A stretch of DNA of 64,000 nucleotides from Flavobacteriales bacterium (GCA_029262875.1 JAJCYO010000125.1:18480-82479); one strand, 5' to 3'. Shown: positions 36,193 to 46,039, counted from the stretch's first letter. The notes: a model not told the origin generated them from the letters alone. Made by a program: numbers and translations.

Positions 36193-36885
36193 ATTTCTGA
36201 CGAAGAACCTGATAGGTATTCAGCTATGCCAGGTTCAAATCGGCCAGAACATTCTTTTGAGAAAGGAAAATTCTATTTTGATCTTCAAATGGCCTTTGGT
36301 GGATTTTATGGTCAAGAGCTTTCTGCAACAACTAACAATTGTAATTTTAATACCTTAACGATTAATAACATTGAGAATAAGAAAAAGGAGCTTACAGAAG
36401 GGATGCTAATCATCCCTCTTTTGGTAGAATACTCCTTAAGCTCTAAAATGGGAGTAGGAGTGGAATACAAACATTTTGGTTTCCTTAACAGTTCTACCAC
36501 TCACGGATCTGGACAAGATTTTGGAGGTCGTTTCAGTTATCATTTTATCAATTATGACTATCAAGATTTGTATGTTGCCCTTGGAGTTGGGGTTTCGAAT
36601 CTCAAATCTATACCAGCAAGTGAACTTCGGGCACCGGTGTATACTAACCTAAGTGGAACTGGATATTATTTGAAAGTCAATTTTGGATATCGAGTATTCA
36701 TACTTAAAGATGTAGCCATTAGCACTAGTATTAACTACGCTTATTCAAGTTACTCTAATATGAAAGGCACCTATACTCAATTTGGTAGGGATGCTGAGAC
36801 AAATGCTTTTGAGTTTGATAAAAGTGCTTCAATACAGGCTCAGAGCTTCTATATTGCTTTTGTAGGATTATCTTTTAAACTCTGA
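36136..36885 (+). CDS. Outer-membrane beta-barrel-like protein
   Basis: The 249-residue protein has a signal peptide (cut after FYAQ) related to that of the gene before it. From residue 50 on, alternating strands with aromatic girdle residues (FYFDLQMAFGGFYGQ, MGVGVEYKHFGFL, GGRFSYHFINYDYQDLYVAL, GYYLKVNFGYRVFI, SFYIAFVGLSFKL-stop) give the look of an 8- to 10-strand barrel, and the C-terminal residue is not far from the usual aromatic end. It has no sorting domain, in contrast to its neighbours. It is the last gene of the run and stops two bases before the convergent glyS gene; no terminator is visible between them. Confidence 0.75.
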   Translation: MRFLIVLITLIISNSFYAQISDEEPDRYSAMPGSNRPEHSFEKGKFYFDLQMAFGGFYGQELSATTNNCNFNTLTINNIENKKKELTEGMLIIPLLVEYSLSSKMGVGVEYKHFGFLNSSTTHGSGQDFGGRFSYHFINYDYQDLYVALGVGVSNLKSIPASELRAPVYTNLSGTGYYLKVNFGYRVFILKDVAISTSINYAYSSYSNMKGTYTQFGRDAETNAFEFDKSASIQAQSFYIAFVGLSFKL

Positions 36886-36887
36886 TT

Positions 36888-38423
36888 TTAGTTCAACACC
36901 TTTCTAAGGTCCAACTTATCTTTTAAGATAGCTTCTATTTTATCAATGGCAACACGTTCTTGTTGCATGGTGTCCCTATCTCTAATGGTTACGGTATTGT
37001 CTTCTAATGTTTGATGATCTACCATAATACAGAAAGGTGTACCAATGGCATCTTGTCTTCTGTAGCGTTTTCCAGGAGAATCTTTTTCATCATAATTACA
37101 GTTGTAATCGTACTTCAAAATAGTAAGAATTTCCCTTGCTTTTTCAGGCAAACCATCTTTACGGGTTAATGGCATTACAGCAACTTTAATAGGCGCTAAA
37201 AAAGCTGGAAGTTTCAATACGGTTCTTTCCGTATCATTTTCTAATTTTTCTTCCGTATAAGCAGCAGAAAGAATGGCCAAAAATGTTCTATCTAAACCAA
37301 CTGAAGTTTCTACCACATAAGGAACATAGCTTTCATTAATTTCTGGATCGAAGTATTGTAATTTTTTACCTGAATGTTCTTCGTGTTGTTTTAAATCAAA
37401 ATCTGTTCGCGAATGAATTCCTTCTAATTCTTTAAACCCCATTGGGAAATCAAATTCGATATCACAAGCTGCATTGGCATAATGTGCTAATTTCACATGA
37501 TCATGAAAACGGTAATATTTCTCATCTATTCCTAAAGATTGATGCCAGTTGAAGCGTTGCTCCTTCCAGTGCTCATACCATTTCATTTCTTCTCCTGGAC
37601 GCACAAAAAATTGCATTTCCATTTGCTCGAACTCACGCATTCTAAAAATAAACTGACGAGCAACGATCTCGTTTCTAAAAGCTTTACCGATTTGTGCAAT
37701 TCCAAAAGGAATTTTCATTCGTCCAGATTTTTGTACGTTGAGGTAGTTCACAAAAATACCCTGAGCCGTTTCTGGTCGTAAATAAATGGTGTTAGCAGCT
37801 TCAGCAACAGCACCAATTTCAGTAGAAAACATTAAGTTAAATTGTTTTACATCTGTCCAGTTTTTAGAACCACTAATTGGGCAAGCAATACCTAAATCTT
37901 CAATTAACGTTTTAACCCCGGCCAAATCATCATTGTCCATTGCCAGTTTAAAGCGAGCATTGATGTCATCAATTTTAGTTTGGTTTCTCAGAACATTAGG
38001 GTTAGTAGCTCTAAATTGTTCTTCATCAAAATCATCTCCAAAACGCTTAATGCCTTTAGCAACATCTTTCTCTGTTTTTAATCGAATTTTTTCTAAGTGT
38101 TCTTCAATTAATACATCGGCACGGTATCTTTTTTTAGAATCTTTATTGTCAATTAGAGGATCGCTAAAAGCATCGACATGACCAGAAGCTTTCCAGGTAG
38201 TTGGATGCATAAATATTGCAGCATCAATTCCTACAATGTTTTCATTCATGTTCACCATCGCCTTCCACCAATAATCTTTGATGTTTTTCTTCAGCTCAGC
38301 ACCCATTTGACCGTAATCATAAACGGCACTTAACCCATCATAAATTTCACTTGATTGAAATACATATCCGTACTCTTTAGCGTGAGATATGATTTTTTTT
38401 AGATTGTCTTCATTTGCCGCCAT
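36888..38423 (-). CDS. glyS: Glycyl-tRNA synthetase (single-chain alpha2 type)
   Basis: The 511-residue protein is of the homodimeric GlyRS class found in Bacteroidota and eukaryotes and is not the alpha/beta type. Visible features are the N-terminal YGYVFQSSEIYDGLSAVYDYG, YLRPETAQGIFVNY, GIAQIGKAFRNEIVARQFIF (motif 2) and VVETSVGLDRTFLAILSAAY (motif 3), then the anticodon-binding domain to the end. It joins glycine to tRNA-Gly in the cytoplasm. A perfect -7 box (TACTTTTG, minus strand 38435-38428) lies four bases before the ATG, so the message is probably leaderless. Confidence 0.97.
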   Translation of the reverse strand: MAANEDNLKKIISHAKEYGYVFQSSEIYDGLSAVYDYGQMGAELKKNIKDYWWKAMVNMNENIVGIDAAIFMHPTTWKASGHVDAFSDPLIDNKDSKKRYRADVLIEEHLEKIRLKTEKDVAKGIKRFGDDFDEEQFRATNPNVLRNQTKIDDINARFKLAMDNDDLAGVKTLIEDLGIACPISGSKNWTDVKQFNLMFSTEIGAVAEAANTIYLRPETAQGIFVNYLNVQKSGRMKIPFGIAQIGKAFRNEIVARQFIFRMREFEQMEMQFFVRPGEEMKWYEHWKEQRFNWHQSLGIDEKYYRFHDHVKLAHYANAACDIEFDFPMGFKELEGIHSRTDFDLKQHEEHSGKKLQYFDPEINESYVPYVVETSVGLDRTFLAILSAAYTEEKLENDTERTVLKLPAFLAPIKVAVMPLTRKDGLPEKAREILTILKYDYNCNYDEKDSPGKRYRRQDAIGTPFCIMVDHQTLEDNTVTIRDRDTMQQERVAIDKIEAILKDKLDLRKVLN

Positions 38424-38427
38424 GGGG

Positions 38428-38435
38428 CAAAAGTA
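38428..38435 (-). promoter_or_regulatory. -7 box of glyS, four bases before ATG
   Basis: TACTTTTG on the minus strand is followed by CCCC and the ATG. It lies in the short gap to the stop of the upstream pseudogene. No TTG at the ideal distance was seen. Confidence 0.55.
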
Positions 38436-38439
38436 TATT

Positions 38440-39905
38440 TTATTCTTTAACTATCTTATATGTTGAATTAGATTGTTTATTTTTTATTTGAACCGTATAA
38501 ATTCCAGTTGGCAAATGATTTAACGCTATTGCTTTTTTAGGACTGTTATTTATACGATAAACTTCCTGACCACCAATGTTGAAAAAGGTAATGTCATTAA
38601 TAGCATGATTTAAGTTTTTGATGTAAAGTACATCCTTTACTGGGTTTGGATATAACATTGGGGCTGTTTCTATAACTGTTTCGTTTAAACCAACAGGTAA
38701 AGCAGCACTGTAACGTTGGGCAAATATTCCTATTCCAGAACCATCCTGGAAATAGCTTTCCCAGGCAATAATGAATTCTCCGGTGGGGCTCATGTTTACT
38801 GAAGGACTGGATTGACCATCTATTATTTCAGTATTGGCCTGAAATTCTGGACCTAATGGCAAACCTGCTGTATCAAACCGTTTAGCCGCAACACCATAAT
38901 TATCCCCATCGTGCCACCAGCTTTGCCAAACCACTGTAAAGTTTCCTAAACTATCAATGGCTACGTCCACCTCTATTTGAAAGCTACTGGTGTACTCTGT
39001 ATTTACCCATATTTCTGGACCTTTGGCTGTACCGACTATATCATACTGTCTGGCATAAATTCCACCACCATCACCATCTTGCCCCCAGCTACAACAAAAT
39101 CTCCTCCGTTTGTCATGGCTAAAGCTGAGAATTCTTGGTGGTCAGTAACATAAGAGTTGACTTGAAATAATGTGCTTATAGGAATTCCAGTTGAATCATA
39201 ACTCCTCGCGAAAACGCCCCTTCCATCTGAATCCAAATCATGAAAACCTATGACAAAGTTTCCGGTTGGTCCCATGGCGACATCGCATCTTATGAAATTA
39301 CCTCCTGGCGGACTTGACACCAATGTTTCTGAGGTTGTTGGGGTGCCTAAGTTATCATATAACCGAAACATAATGTCATCTGTGTTTCCATTCAACATTC
39401 CGCTCCATGAAACCCAAGCAACCGCAAAGTTTCCATTATTGTCCATGGCGATGCTTGGATGGCCCTGCATGAGTGCCGTAGTTTGATTCACTTGAACTTC
39501 TCCACCTAATTTAACTCCAAACTTATTAAAGCGTTGGAAAAACACACCATCATCATCACCATCCTGATAAGCACTTGTCCAAACAACAACAAAATTTCCG
39601 GCTAAGTCCATGGCTACATCTGGAGAGTATTGATCGTCAACAGTAGTCGTATTGACCATTATTTCACCTCCGAGAGGTGACCCATTTAGGTCGTAAAGCT
39701 GAGCAACTATGGCTTCCCCATCTAAATCTTGCAACACGCTGGGCCATACTACTACAAAATTTCCCGCAGCATCGCTGGCTAATTTAGGCTCGTATTGATC
39801 GTCCGTGGTGTAAGTGTTAACCTGTATTTCGGTTCCAATTTTAACTTGCGCATTGATAGCAATAGAAGCTAAAAAAGTGAATAATAAAATGGTTAATGTT
39901 TTCAT
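38440..39905 (-). pseudogene. Frameshifted secreted repeat protein with type A T9SS domain
   Basis: Two frames join: the first codes for a signal peptide (start at 39905, cut after AINAQ) and five repeats of about 50 residues (VDDQYSPDVAMDLAGNFVVV, W, QDGD..GV), stopping at 39036. The second (-1) frame continues the same repeat pattern from about 39085 and ends in a sorting domain (LYPNPVKDVLYIKN, LPTGIYTVQIK, KIVKE). The break is near the five-G run at 39082-39086. The repeat it hits lacks the W-x-S residues present in the other repeats, so a small deletion fits better than a one-base error. Translated as one, it would have about 490 residues. Confidence 0.8.
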
Positions 39906-39919
39906 GTTTCTAAGTGGTT

Positions 39920-41515
39920 TTACTTTATAATAATTTTTTGAACCCATTCCTGTTTTTCAGAAATCAGTTTAATGAAGTACAATCCTTTTGACAAATCAGA
40001 TAAATCAATTTTAGGATTAGGGTTCATCTCTTTAATTAGTTTGCCTGAAATATCGATTACCATAATTTTTTCCAAATCATGGGCCGTAATATTCAATATT
40101 CCCGTTGTTGGATTAGGAAAAATGTTTTGATCGGTCAGAGAAGTTTCATGAATTGAGAGGGGTAAACTAATTTCAAATGCACCTAAATCAATGTTTCCAT
40201 TAATAGGCCTTGGAATACGCTGCATGTGCTTAACATATTGTTCGGATAAGTTATAATTTGTCGGATAACTGTAAGATGATAATACGTTATAGCAGGGAGA
40301 TGTTGTCTGTAGTTGGTAATCTTCAGAAGAGACATTAACAAAGCCAGGGGTTGTTCCAGACAAGCTACTATTTAATGTGGATGTTCCTGTTATGTTGTTC
40401 GAAAACCAATTATCAGAACCGCTTAAGTTGGATGTACCTGACATTAAATCATACGTAGCAGCATCTGCTTTATAAAAAATATTATTGTCGGCAATAATAT
40501 TTGCGACACTATCCGAAAGGTTGAAAATTCTTCTTGTTCCCCAAGTTCGAGTGTCTTTTATTATACAAGTATTATTATAAAAATAGCATGTACCTAAGCG
40601 ATAGCTTCCAGGGTTATCTGCTCCAAAGTGAACAATTCGAGAATTTTCAGAATTGTCAGGCTTAATAATTACATTGCCATATACGTAAGCGTCTGCTGTA
40701 TATAATGCTGAGAAACCAACGTATTCGACCAAGTCGAGACTGCTATTTCTTCCTCCTTCAATCCAATTGTATCGAATAACAGTTGTTTGCGCTCTACTTT
40801 TTACTTGTTGACCGTTACTTAGTAACTCTCCAATATGGCAATACTGCATAGTAATAGTAGAATTATTACCACTACTCAAGTACAGGTTATGAATAAATGA
40901 ATTTAACCAAGAACAAACACCATTATCATAAATGTGGCAGTATTCAATAATCAAATTCTGATCATCTCCTTCCCCACTCTGAAGCCCTATTCCATTATTG
41001 GTAATGTCACAATTCCGTATGGTTACGTTTTTTCCCCATGAAACACGGATTCCACTAGCATTTGCTTGATAGGCTATACCGGAATTCCCTTGGTCATCTG
41101 TGAAAAGATTAAGATTATTTCCTCCTCTAATTTCAAACCCATCTACAGTGACGTAATCTGATTGTACAGATCCAGCTTGCCCAATAAGTAAGACTTGTCG
41201 ATCTTCATTCCAGTAGCTCGAAGTTGTATTACTGAGTGCATTGGTTCCATCTAAAATGGGTTTATTACCACTAATGTCAGCAACCCCAATTAATACGACA
41301 GGATTATTAGATGTACCAATTCCATGCAATAAAAATTTTTCATAATAAGGAGATGGTTTGTAAAAAACTTTTACGCTATCTCCCGCTTGTAAATTGTGAG
41401 TGGGTACTTGCAAAATACTTGAATAGGTTTTGTTCGGACCAACTTCATATGTGGTAGCACGAATGGTTCCAATAAACGAGATGACACAAAGTAATGTGCT
41501 TATAAATAATTTCAT
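39920..41515 (-). CDS. Right-handed beta-helix protein with type A T9SS domain
   Basis: The 531-residue protein has a signal peptide (cut near IRA) and opens TTYEVGPNKTYSSILQVPTH, typical of secreted pectate-lyase-like beta-helix proteins. A series of beta-helix coils follows (VTVDGFEIRGGNN, VTIRNCDITNNGIGLQSGEG, LIIEYCHIYDNGV, ITMQYCHIGE), then a type A sorting domain (NIFPNPTTGILNITA, LSKGLYFIKLIS, QKIIIK). Members of this fold include polysaccharide lyases and non-enzymatic binders; no lyase residues can be assigned with confidence. The gene lies in the same direction as the pseudogene, 14 bases upstream of its start. Confidence 0.85.
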   Translation of the reverse strand: MKLFISTLLCVISFIGTIRATTYEVGPNKTYSSILQVPTHNLQAGDSVKVFYKPSPYYEKFLLHGIGTSNNPVVLIGVADISGNKPILDGTNALSNTTSSYWNEDRQVLLIGQAGSVQSDYVTVDGFEIRGGNNLNLFTDDQGNSGIAYQANASGIRVSWGKNVTIRNCDITNNGIGLQSGEGDDQNLIIEYCHIYDNGVCSWLNSFIHNLYLSSGNNSTITMQYCHIGELLSNGQQVKSRAQTTVIRYNWIEGGRNSSLDLVEYVGFSALYTADAYVYGNVIIKPDNSENSRIVHFGADNPGSYRLGTCYFYNNTCIIKDTRTWGTRRIFNLSDSVANIIADNNIFYKADAATYDLMSGTSNLSGSDNWFSNNITGTSTLNSSLSGTTPGFVNVSSEDYQLQTTSPCYNVLSSYSYPTNYNLSEQYVKHMQRIPRPINGNIDLGAFEISLPLSIHETSLTDQNIFPNPTTGILNITAHDLEKIMVIDISGKLIKEMNPNPKIDLSDLSKGLYFIKLISEKQEWVQKIIIK

Positions 41516-41615
41516 GATTTCTTTTTTAATAGTTCCTATACATTGTTTTAAATTAAGAGGTGCTTAAAACAAAAAGGTTGGGTGGACGAAGAAAAACACT
41601 TGAATATCAGAGACT

Positions 41616-41657
41616 TAAAAAACAACTGTCCAGTTTTATTAAAAACTGGACAGTTGT
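41616..41657 (-). terminator. Terminator of the amidohydrolase operon, 16-bp perfect stem
   Basis: On the minus strand the right arm (41657-41642) and left arm (41637-41622) form a perfect 16-bp stem with an ATTA-type loop, followed by six T (41621-41616). The core is ACTGGACAGTTGT. It lies 66 bases past the stop of the 427-residue gene. The other bases of 41516-41723 hold no ORF. Confidence 0.8.
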
Positions 41658-41723
41658 GAGTGATAGGGAAATTAATTCATGAAGAACCAATTCTACATCA
41701 CGAAAAGAGTTATATGAAATTGT

Positions 41724-43007
41724 TTATTGATCAGTATATTTTCCACTGTACTTTCTATACAATTTCTTCTGATGGTTGTCTATGTCTATATGGCGGCCTT
41801 GAATAAATGCGCCTATAACATCATTGCTTCTCATGTCTAAAGCATCTCCATTAGAAATAAAGAGGGTAGCATCTTTACCAACCTCTAAACTACCAGTAGT
41901 CTTGTCTATTCCTAAAATTTTTGCTGTATTTAAGGTAATTAGTTTTAATGCTTCTTCTTTATCCAAACCATAAGCTGCAGCTGTACCAGCATAAAAAGGC
42001 AAATTACGTGTTCCCATGGCTTCCATATCACCAGAGTTTTCTAAGCAAAATAAAACGCCAGCATCAAATAACATATGCGGTAACTTATATGGTAGATAAA
42101 CGTCATCCTCTTGTCGTTGAGGTAAACTGTGTACTCTTTTTAAAATGACAGCTACTTTGTTTTCTTTAAGCATATCAGCAACCATCCAAGCATCATAACC
42201 ACCAACAATTACCATTTTAGAGACCTTATGTTTTTTAGAAAAATTGATGGCTTCGGTAATTTCTTTTACAAAATTAGCATGGATGTAAAGTGTTTTTTCT
42301 CCATTAAAAACTCCTCGCATCGCTTCAAACCGTAGATTTTTTTCTGGATAATCTGCTGTTTTAGAATAAGCTAAAGCATTGGTGAAGAAATCATTTAATT
42401 TGGTGACAGACTTGTCATACTCTTTGTTCTTTTTCCCATTCCATCGGCTAAACATTCCCGACCAGTTTAAATGCACACCATCATCTTTTTTGTAAACAGC
42501 ATCTTCCCAGTTCCATGCATCAAATTGTACAATTGAAGATGTTCCTGAAATGGCACCACTTCTTGGAGTAGCCTGCGCTAATAAAATACCATTAGAGCGA
42601 ACAGTTGTCGTAATTTTAGATTCTGTATTGTAAGCAATAATAGACCTTACATGTGGTTTAAACATTCCATATTCCGAATAATCGTGAGTCATTCTTACGG
42701 CTCCAATCTCAGTTAACCCTAAAGTAGAATTTGGTGCAATGATTCCAGGATAGACATGTTTATTAGGTATATTAATTACCGTATCAAATTGGCTAAAATC
42801 TATTTTAATTGCTGCAGCATTGGCTACAATGGTTAATTTGCCATCTTCAAAAGCAATCGCAGAGTTTTGGATTATTTTTCCGTTGCCTAAATGAGCAACA
42901 CCGTTTAGCAGCATTATCTTTTTGGTCTGCTTTGGCGCAGGAGTTTCGATTTGAGCATTAACACTCAAAAGTGATCCTGTCAATAGTATTAAGAGTATGT
43001 TCTTCAT
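41724..43007 (-). CDS. Secreted amidohydrolase-like protein with degenerate metal site
   Basis: The 427-residue protein has a signal peptide (cut near VNAQ) and the general frame of imidazolonepropionase/dihydroorotase-like amidohydrolases: beta start ILLNGVAHLGNGKIIQNSAI, PNKHVYPGIIAPNSTLGL where the metal-binding HxH should be, and the C-terminal LDKEEALKLITLNTAKILGI plus TGSLEVGKDATLFI. Asn-Ser replaces the HxH pair, so hydrolysis by the usual route is doubtful. The gene follows a two-domain relative by 11 bases, and the two probably act together in the periplasm. The substrate is unknown. Confidence 0.85.
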   Translation of the reverse strand: MKNILLILLTGSLLSVNAQIETPAPKQTKKIMLLNGVAHLGNGKIIQNSAIAFEDGKLTIVANAAAIKIDFSQFDTVINIPNKHVYPGIIAPNSTLGLTEIGAVRMTHDYSEYGMFKPHVRSIIAYNTESKITTTVRSNGILLAQATPRSGAISGTSSIVQFDAWNWEDAVYKKDDGVHLNWSGMFSRWNGKKNKEYDKSVTKLNDFFTNALAYSKTADYPEKNLRFEAMRGVFNGEKTLYIHANFVKEITEAINFSKKHKVSKMVIVGGYDAWMVADMLKENKVAVILKRVHSLPQRQEDDVYLPYKLPHMLFDAGVLFCLENSGDMEAMGTRNLPFYAGTAAAYGLDKEEALKLITLNTAKILGIDKTTGSLEVGKDATLFISNGDALDMRSNDVIGAFIQGRHIDIDNHQKKLYRKYSGKYTDQ

Positions 43008-43018
43008 ATTAACTAATA

Positions 43019-46000
43019 TTATTCACCAACCGTATCACAGTGGTATAATTTTGGTTTTTTACCGTTAGGCGCTTGTGTTTTAGCACCACCTTTTTTAGCT
43101 GAAATCATTTTTTCAATGATTCGTGCTTTTTCTTTTTGATTTTCTTTTTGTCTTTTAGCGTCTTCTTCAATATCAAAATAAACAGCTCCATCAATTATTG
43201 TTTTTTCTACTTTAGCATAAATCGACAATGGATTATCCGACCATAAAACAACATCAGCATCTTTACCCACTTTAATGCTTCCCATTTTGTGATCGAGGTG
43301 TAATAGTTTGGCAGGATTGAGTGTTACGAACTTTAAGGCTTCTTCTTCACTAACCCCACCATATTTAACTGCTTTAGCTGCTTCTTGATTTAACCTTCTT
43401 CCCATTTCTGCATCATCTGAATTGTATGCAACAGTAACTCCTTGATTGTGCATTATTGCTCCGTTGTAAGGGATGGCATCATTTACTTCAAATTTATAAG
43501 CCCACCAATCTGAGAAAGTCGAACCACCAACTCCATGTGCTTTCATTTTATCAGCTACTTTGTACCCTTCTAAAATATGGGTAAATGTATTTACTCTAAA
43601 CCCCATAGAATCTGCCACATGCATTAACATGTTAATTTCTCCTTGTTGGTAAGAATGACAAGAAATAAATCGCTCTTTATTGATAATCTCGTTTAAGGTT
43701 TCCATCTCCAAGTCTATTCTTGGTGCAGGCGTATTTTCTCTATCCTTTTCTGGAATTGCAGCAAAAGCATCCCATTTTGCTTGATACTCTTTTGCCCTTA
43801 TAAATGCATCATAGTATACTTGTTCAACTCCCATTCTTGTTTGAGGGAACCTGCTTGTTCCACCAGCACGCTTTACATTTTCTCCCAAAGCAAATTTTAT
43901 AAACCCATCAGTGTCTTTGATTTTCATTTCTTCTGGAGAACTTCCCCATTTTAGTTTTATCAAAGCAGATTGCCCACCAACTGGATTACATGAACCGTGT
44001 AATAATTGAGATGCTGTAACACCACCGGCCAGTTGACGGTAAATATTAACATCATCAGAATTAACAACATCTGCAATACTTACTTCAGCAGTTACTGATT
44101 GTGTACACTCATTAACTCCTCTACTAATGGCAATATGAGAATGCTCGTCAATAATTCCTGAAGATAAATGCTTGCCTTTACCATCAATAATTTTTGCCCC
44201 TTCAAAAGAGAGGTTTCGTCCAACTGCCTGTATTTTCCCATTATGAATAATAACATCCGCATTTTTCATAATCCCTTCTGCTTCGTTAGTCCATACAGTT
44301 GCACCTTTTATTAGCATTGTTTCAGCTTTTGGAAGTGAATCAAATCCATAAGCCATGTTTGGGTATTGAATTTCCGGGACAACTAATGAATCAACCTTAC
44401 TTTCTTTTTTCTTCTTCTTGTCATCATCTTTTCCTTTTTTTCCTTTTATTGCTGTCCATTTAATCCAGTTACCATTGGATAGTTGACCATTACCATCCCA
44501 TATCGCTGCATTGTTAGTCACAGTTCCACTTAGTCTAACGGTCCCTTTTTCAAAGTCATCTTTAGGGTTAAAGGTCAGCGAAATGCTATTCTTAAGAACT
44601 TTAATGGAAACACTTACCTTACTCGTATCTGGTTTGTTGTCTTTTGTCCCGATAATTTGAATACTACCTTTTAATTTTTTTGGCTCACCTTTTACTTTTA
44701 AATCATACACTTTTTCTCCCAAGTTTAAACTATAGTTTCCTCTAACATCAATTATGTTGTAATCAGATATGATATGTTGCTTTCCTCTTATCCAATTTTC
44801 ATGAATGATGTTTTTCTCTGCAAAAAGATTCTCAGAAGTAATGATAAAATTGGCCAATTTCCCTTGGGCTAAACTTCCAATTCTGTCATATTCATTAATG
44901 AAAGTGGCAGGAGAATAGGTTAATGCTTTTAGTGCATCTTGTTCAGACAACCCAGACTTGATGGCTTTTCTTAAGTTCTTAAAAAATACTTTTTTGTCTT
45001 TTAGATCGGAAGTAGTAATGGAAAAATCTATTTCATTACTTGCTACAATTCCTAAGTTATATGGAGCAAGCTCCCAGTTTTTAACATCAGAATAACTTAC
45101 AATCAATGAGTTATAAGGGTCTGATACCTCGTAGGCTTTTGGGAAATTTACAGGAAGAATTAATTTGCCACCTGTTGCTTTTATTTCCTTTATTCTTTGA
45201 TACTCATCGCCTTTTCCTTTAAAAATATACTGCATCTCAAATTCGTCACCAACCTTATCAGCACGTAAAATACTTAGCTTATCATTGGCTTCAAAAATTT
45301 GGGGAAGCTTCCAGTTGTCAATTATTGAGTTTAACGAAATGTTGTATTCATCAACTTGTTTATTGTTAAACAACCAGTCTACATCATAATAGGTTTGACG
45401 TATTAATGCTATCATGCCCATTAATGAACCCGGGTAACTTTGTGTAGATGTTCCTTTATTAAAAGATAAATGATTTGCAACATTGTCTTTAAGCATTACT
45501 GCATTAGCTTGGTCATTTCCTAAAGTAACTAAAGCTGAAGTCCCTCTCATTATTCCATCGTGCTGGTGTGTTAAGACAGTCCCAAAACCTAATTTTCTCA
45601 ATTCTTCAGCCTTTTTATTATCTACTTTGAATAATTTTCCAGCTTCAACTTCTGGTTTGATGGCTTGGTTCCAATTAAAAGCACCTTTGTTATTGGTTTT
45701 TGCCTGACGTGTCCAATTTCTTGTTTTACTTTTTGCAGCTTTAGCTATCCCATAGTCAGAGTACACATCAATCAAAGAAGGGTAAATGTGTTTGTTTTTC
45801 ATATCAAAAACTACCGTATTTGCTGGAAGATCTATTTTTTCCGCAACGGCAATAATTTTCCCATCTTTAATTAAGAGGGTTGCGTTTTCAATTGTAGTTA
45901 GATAGTTGGTATGTATTGTTGCATTCGTAAATGCATAAAAATTATGGTTTTTATCATGTGTTCCGTTTACGTTAAAAGTCTCTTGAGCAGAAACAGCTAC

Positions 46001-46039
46001 CGAACTGATAATAAAAATGAAAAGAATTATTTTTTTCAT
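43019..46039 (-). CDS. Secreted tandem amidohydrolase protein (degenerate domain plus complete domain)
   Basis: The 1006-residue protein has a signal peptide (cut near AVSAQ) and two amidohydrolase-like units. Unit 1 (about 30-430) has PSLIDVYSDYG where an HxH motif belongs, so its metal site is lost. Unit 2 (about 570-960) has LSSGIIDEHSHIAISRGVNE with HSH, ISCHSYQQGE, NTFTHILEG and VAYNSDDAE, which supply the His and Asp ligands of an active enzyme. A Lys-rich linker (KGKKGKDDDKKKKKESK) joins them. The C-terminus is basic. It is probably a periplasmic hydrolase of a cyclic amide or peptide with a structural partner domain. It is upstream of, and likely cotranscribed with, the 427-residue relative. 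Confidence 0.88.
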   Translation of the reverse strand: MKKIILFIFIISSVAVSAQETFNVNGTHDKNHNFYAFTNATIHTNYLTTIENATLLIKDGKIIAVAEKIDLPANTVVFDMKNKHIYPSLIDVYSDYGIAKAAKSKTRNWTRQAKTNNKGAFNWNQAIKPEVEAGKLFKVDNKKAEELRKLGFGTVLTHQHDGIMRGTSALVTLGNDQANAVMLKDNVANHLSFNKGTSTQSYPGSLMGMIALIRQTYYDVDWLFNNKQVDEYNISLNSIIDNWKLPQIFEANDKLSILRADKVGDEFEMQYIFKGKGDEYQRIKEIKATGGKLILPVNFPKAYEVSDPYNSLIVSYSDVKNWELAPYNLGIVASNEIDFSITTSDLKDKKVFFKNLRKAIKSGLSEQDALKALTYSPATFINEYDRIGSLAQGKLANFIITSENLFAEKNIIHENWIRGKQHIISDYNIIDVRGNYSLNLGEKVYDLKVKGEPKKLKGSIQIIGTKDNKPDTSKVSVSIKVLKNSISLTFNPKDDFEKGTVRLSGTVTNNAAIWDGNGQLSNGNWIKWTAIKGKKGKDDDKKKKKESKVDSLVVPEIQYPNMAYGFDSLPKAETMLIKGATVWTNEAEGIMKNADVIIHNGKIQAVGRNLSFEGAKIIDGKGKHLSSGIIDEHSHIAISRGVNECTQSVTAEVSIADVVNSDDVNIYRQLAGGVTASQLLHGSCNPVGGQSALIKLKWGSSPEEMKIKDTDGFIKFALGENVKRAGGTSRFPQTRMGVEQVYYDAFIRAKEYQAKWDAFAAIPEKDRENTPAPRIDLEMETLNEIINKERFISCHSYQQGEINMLMHVADSMGFRVNTFTHILEGYKVADKMKAHGVGGSTFSDWWAYKFEVNDAIPYNGAIMHNQGVTVAYNSDDAEMGRRLNQEAAKAVKYGGVSEEEALKFVTLNPAKLLHLDHKMGSIKVGKDADVVLWSDNPLSIYAKVEKTIIDGAVYFDIEEDAKRQKENQKEKARIIEKMISAKKGGAKTQAPNGKKPKLYHCDTVGE

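Noticed and set aside
38440..38970. Separate small secreted gene starting at 38970
   Set aside because: It lacks a signal peptide and starts in the middle of a repeat; it is the continuation of the frameshifted gene.
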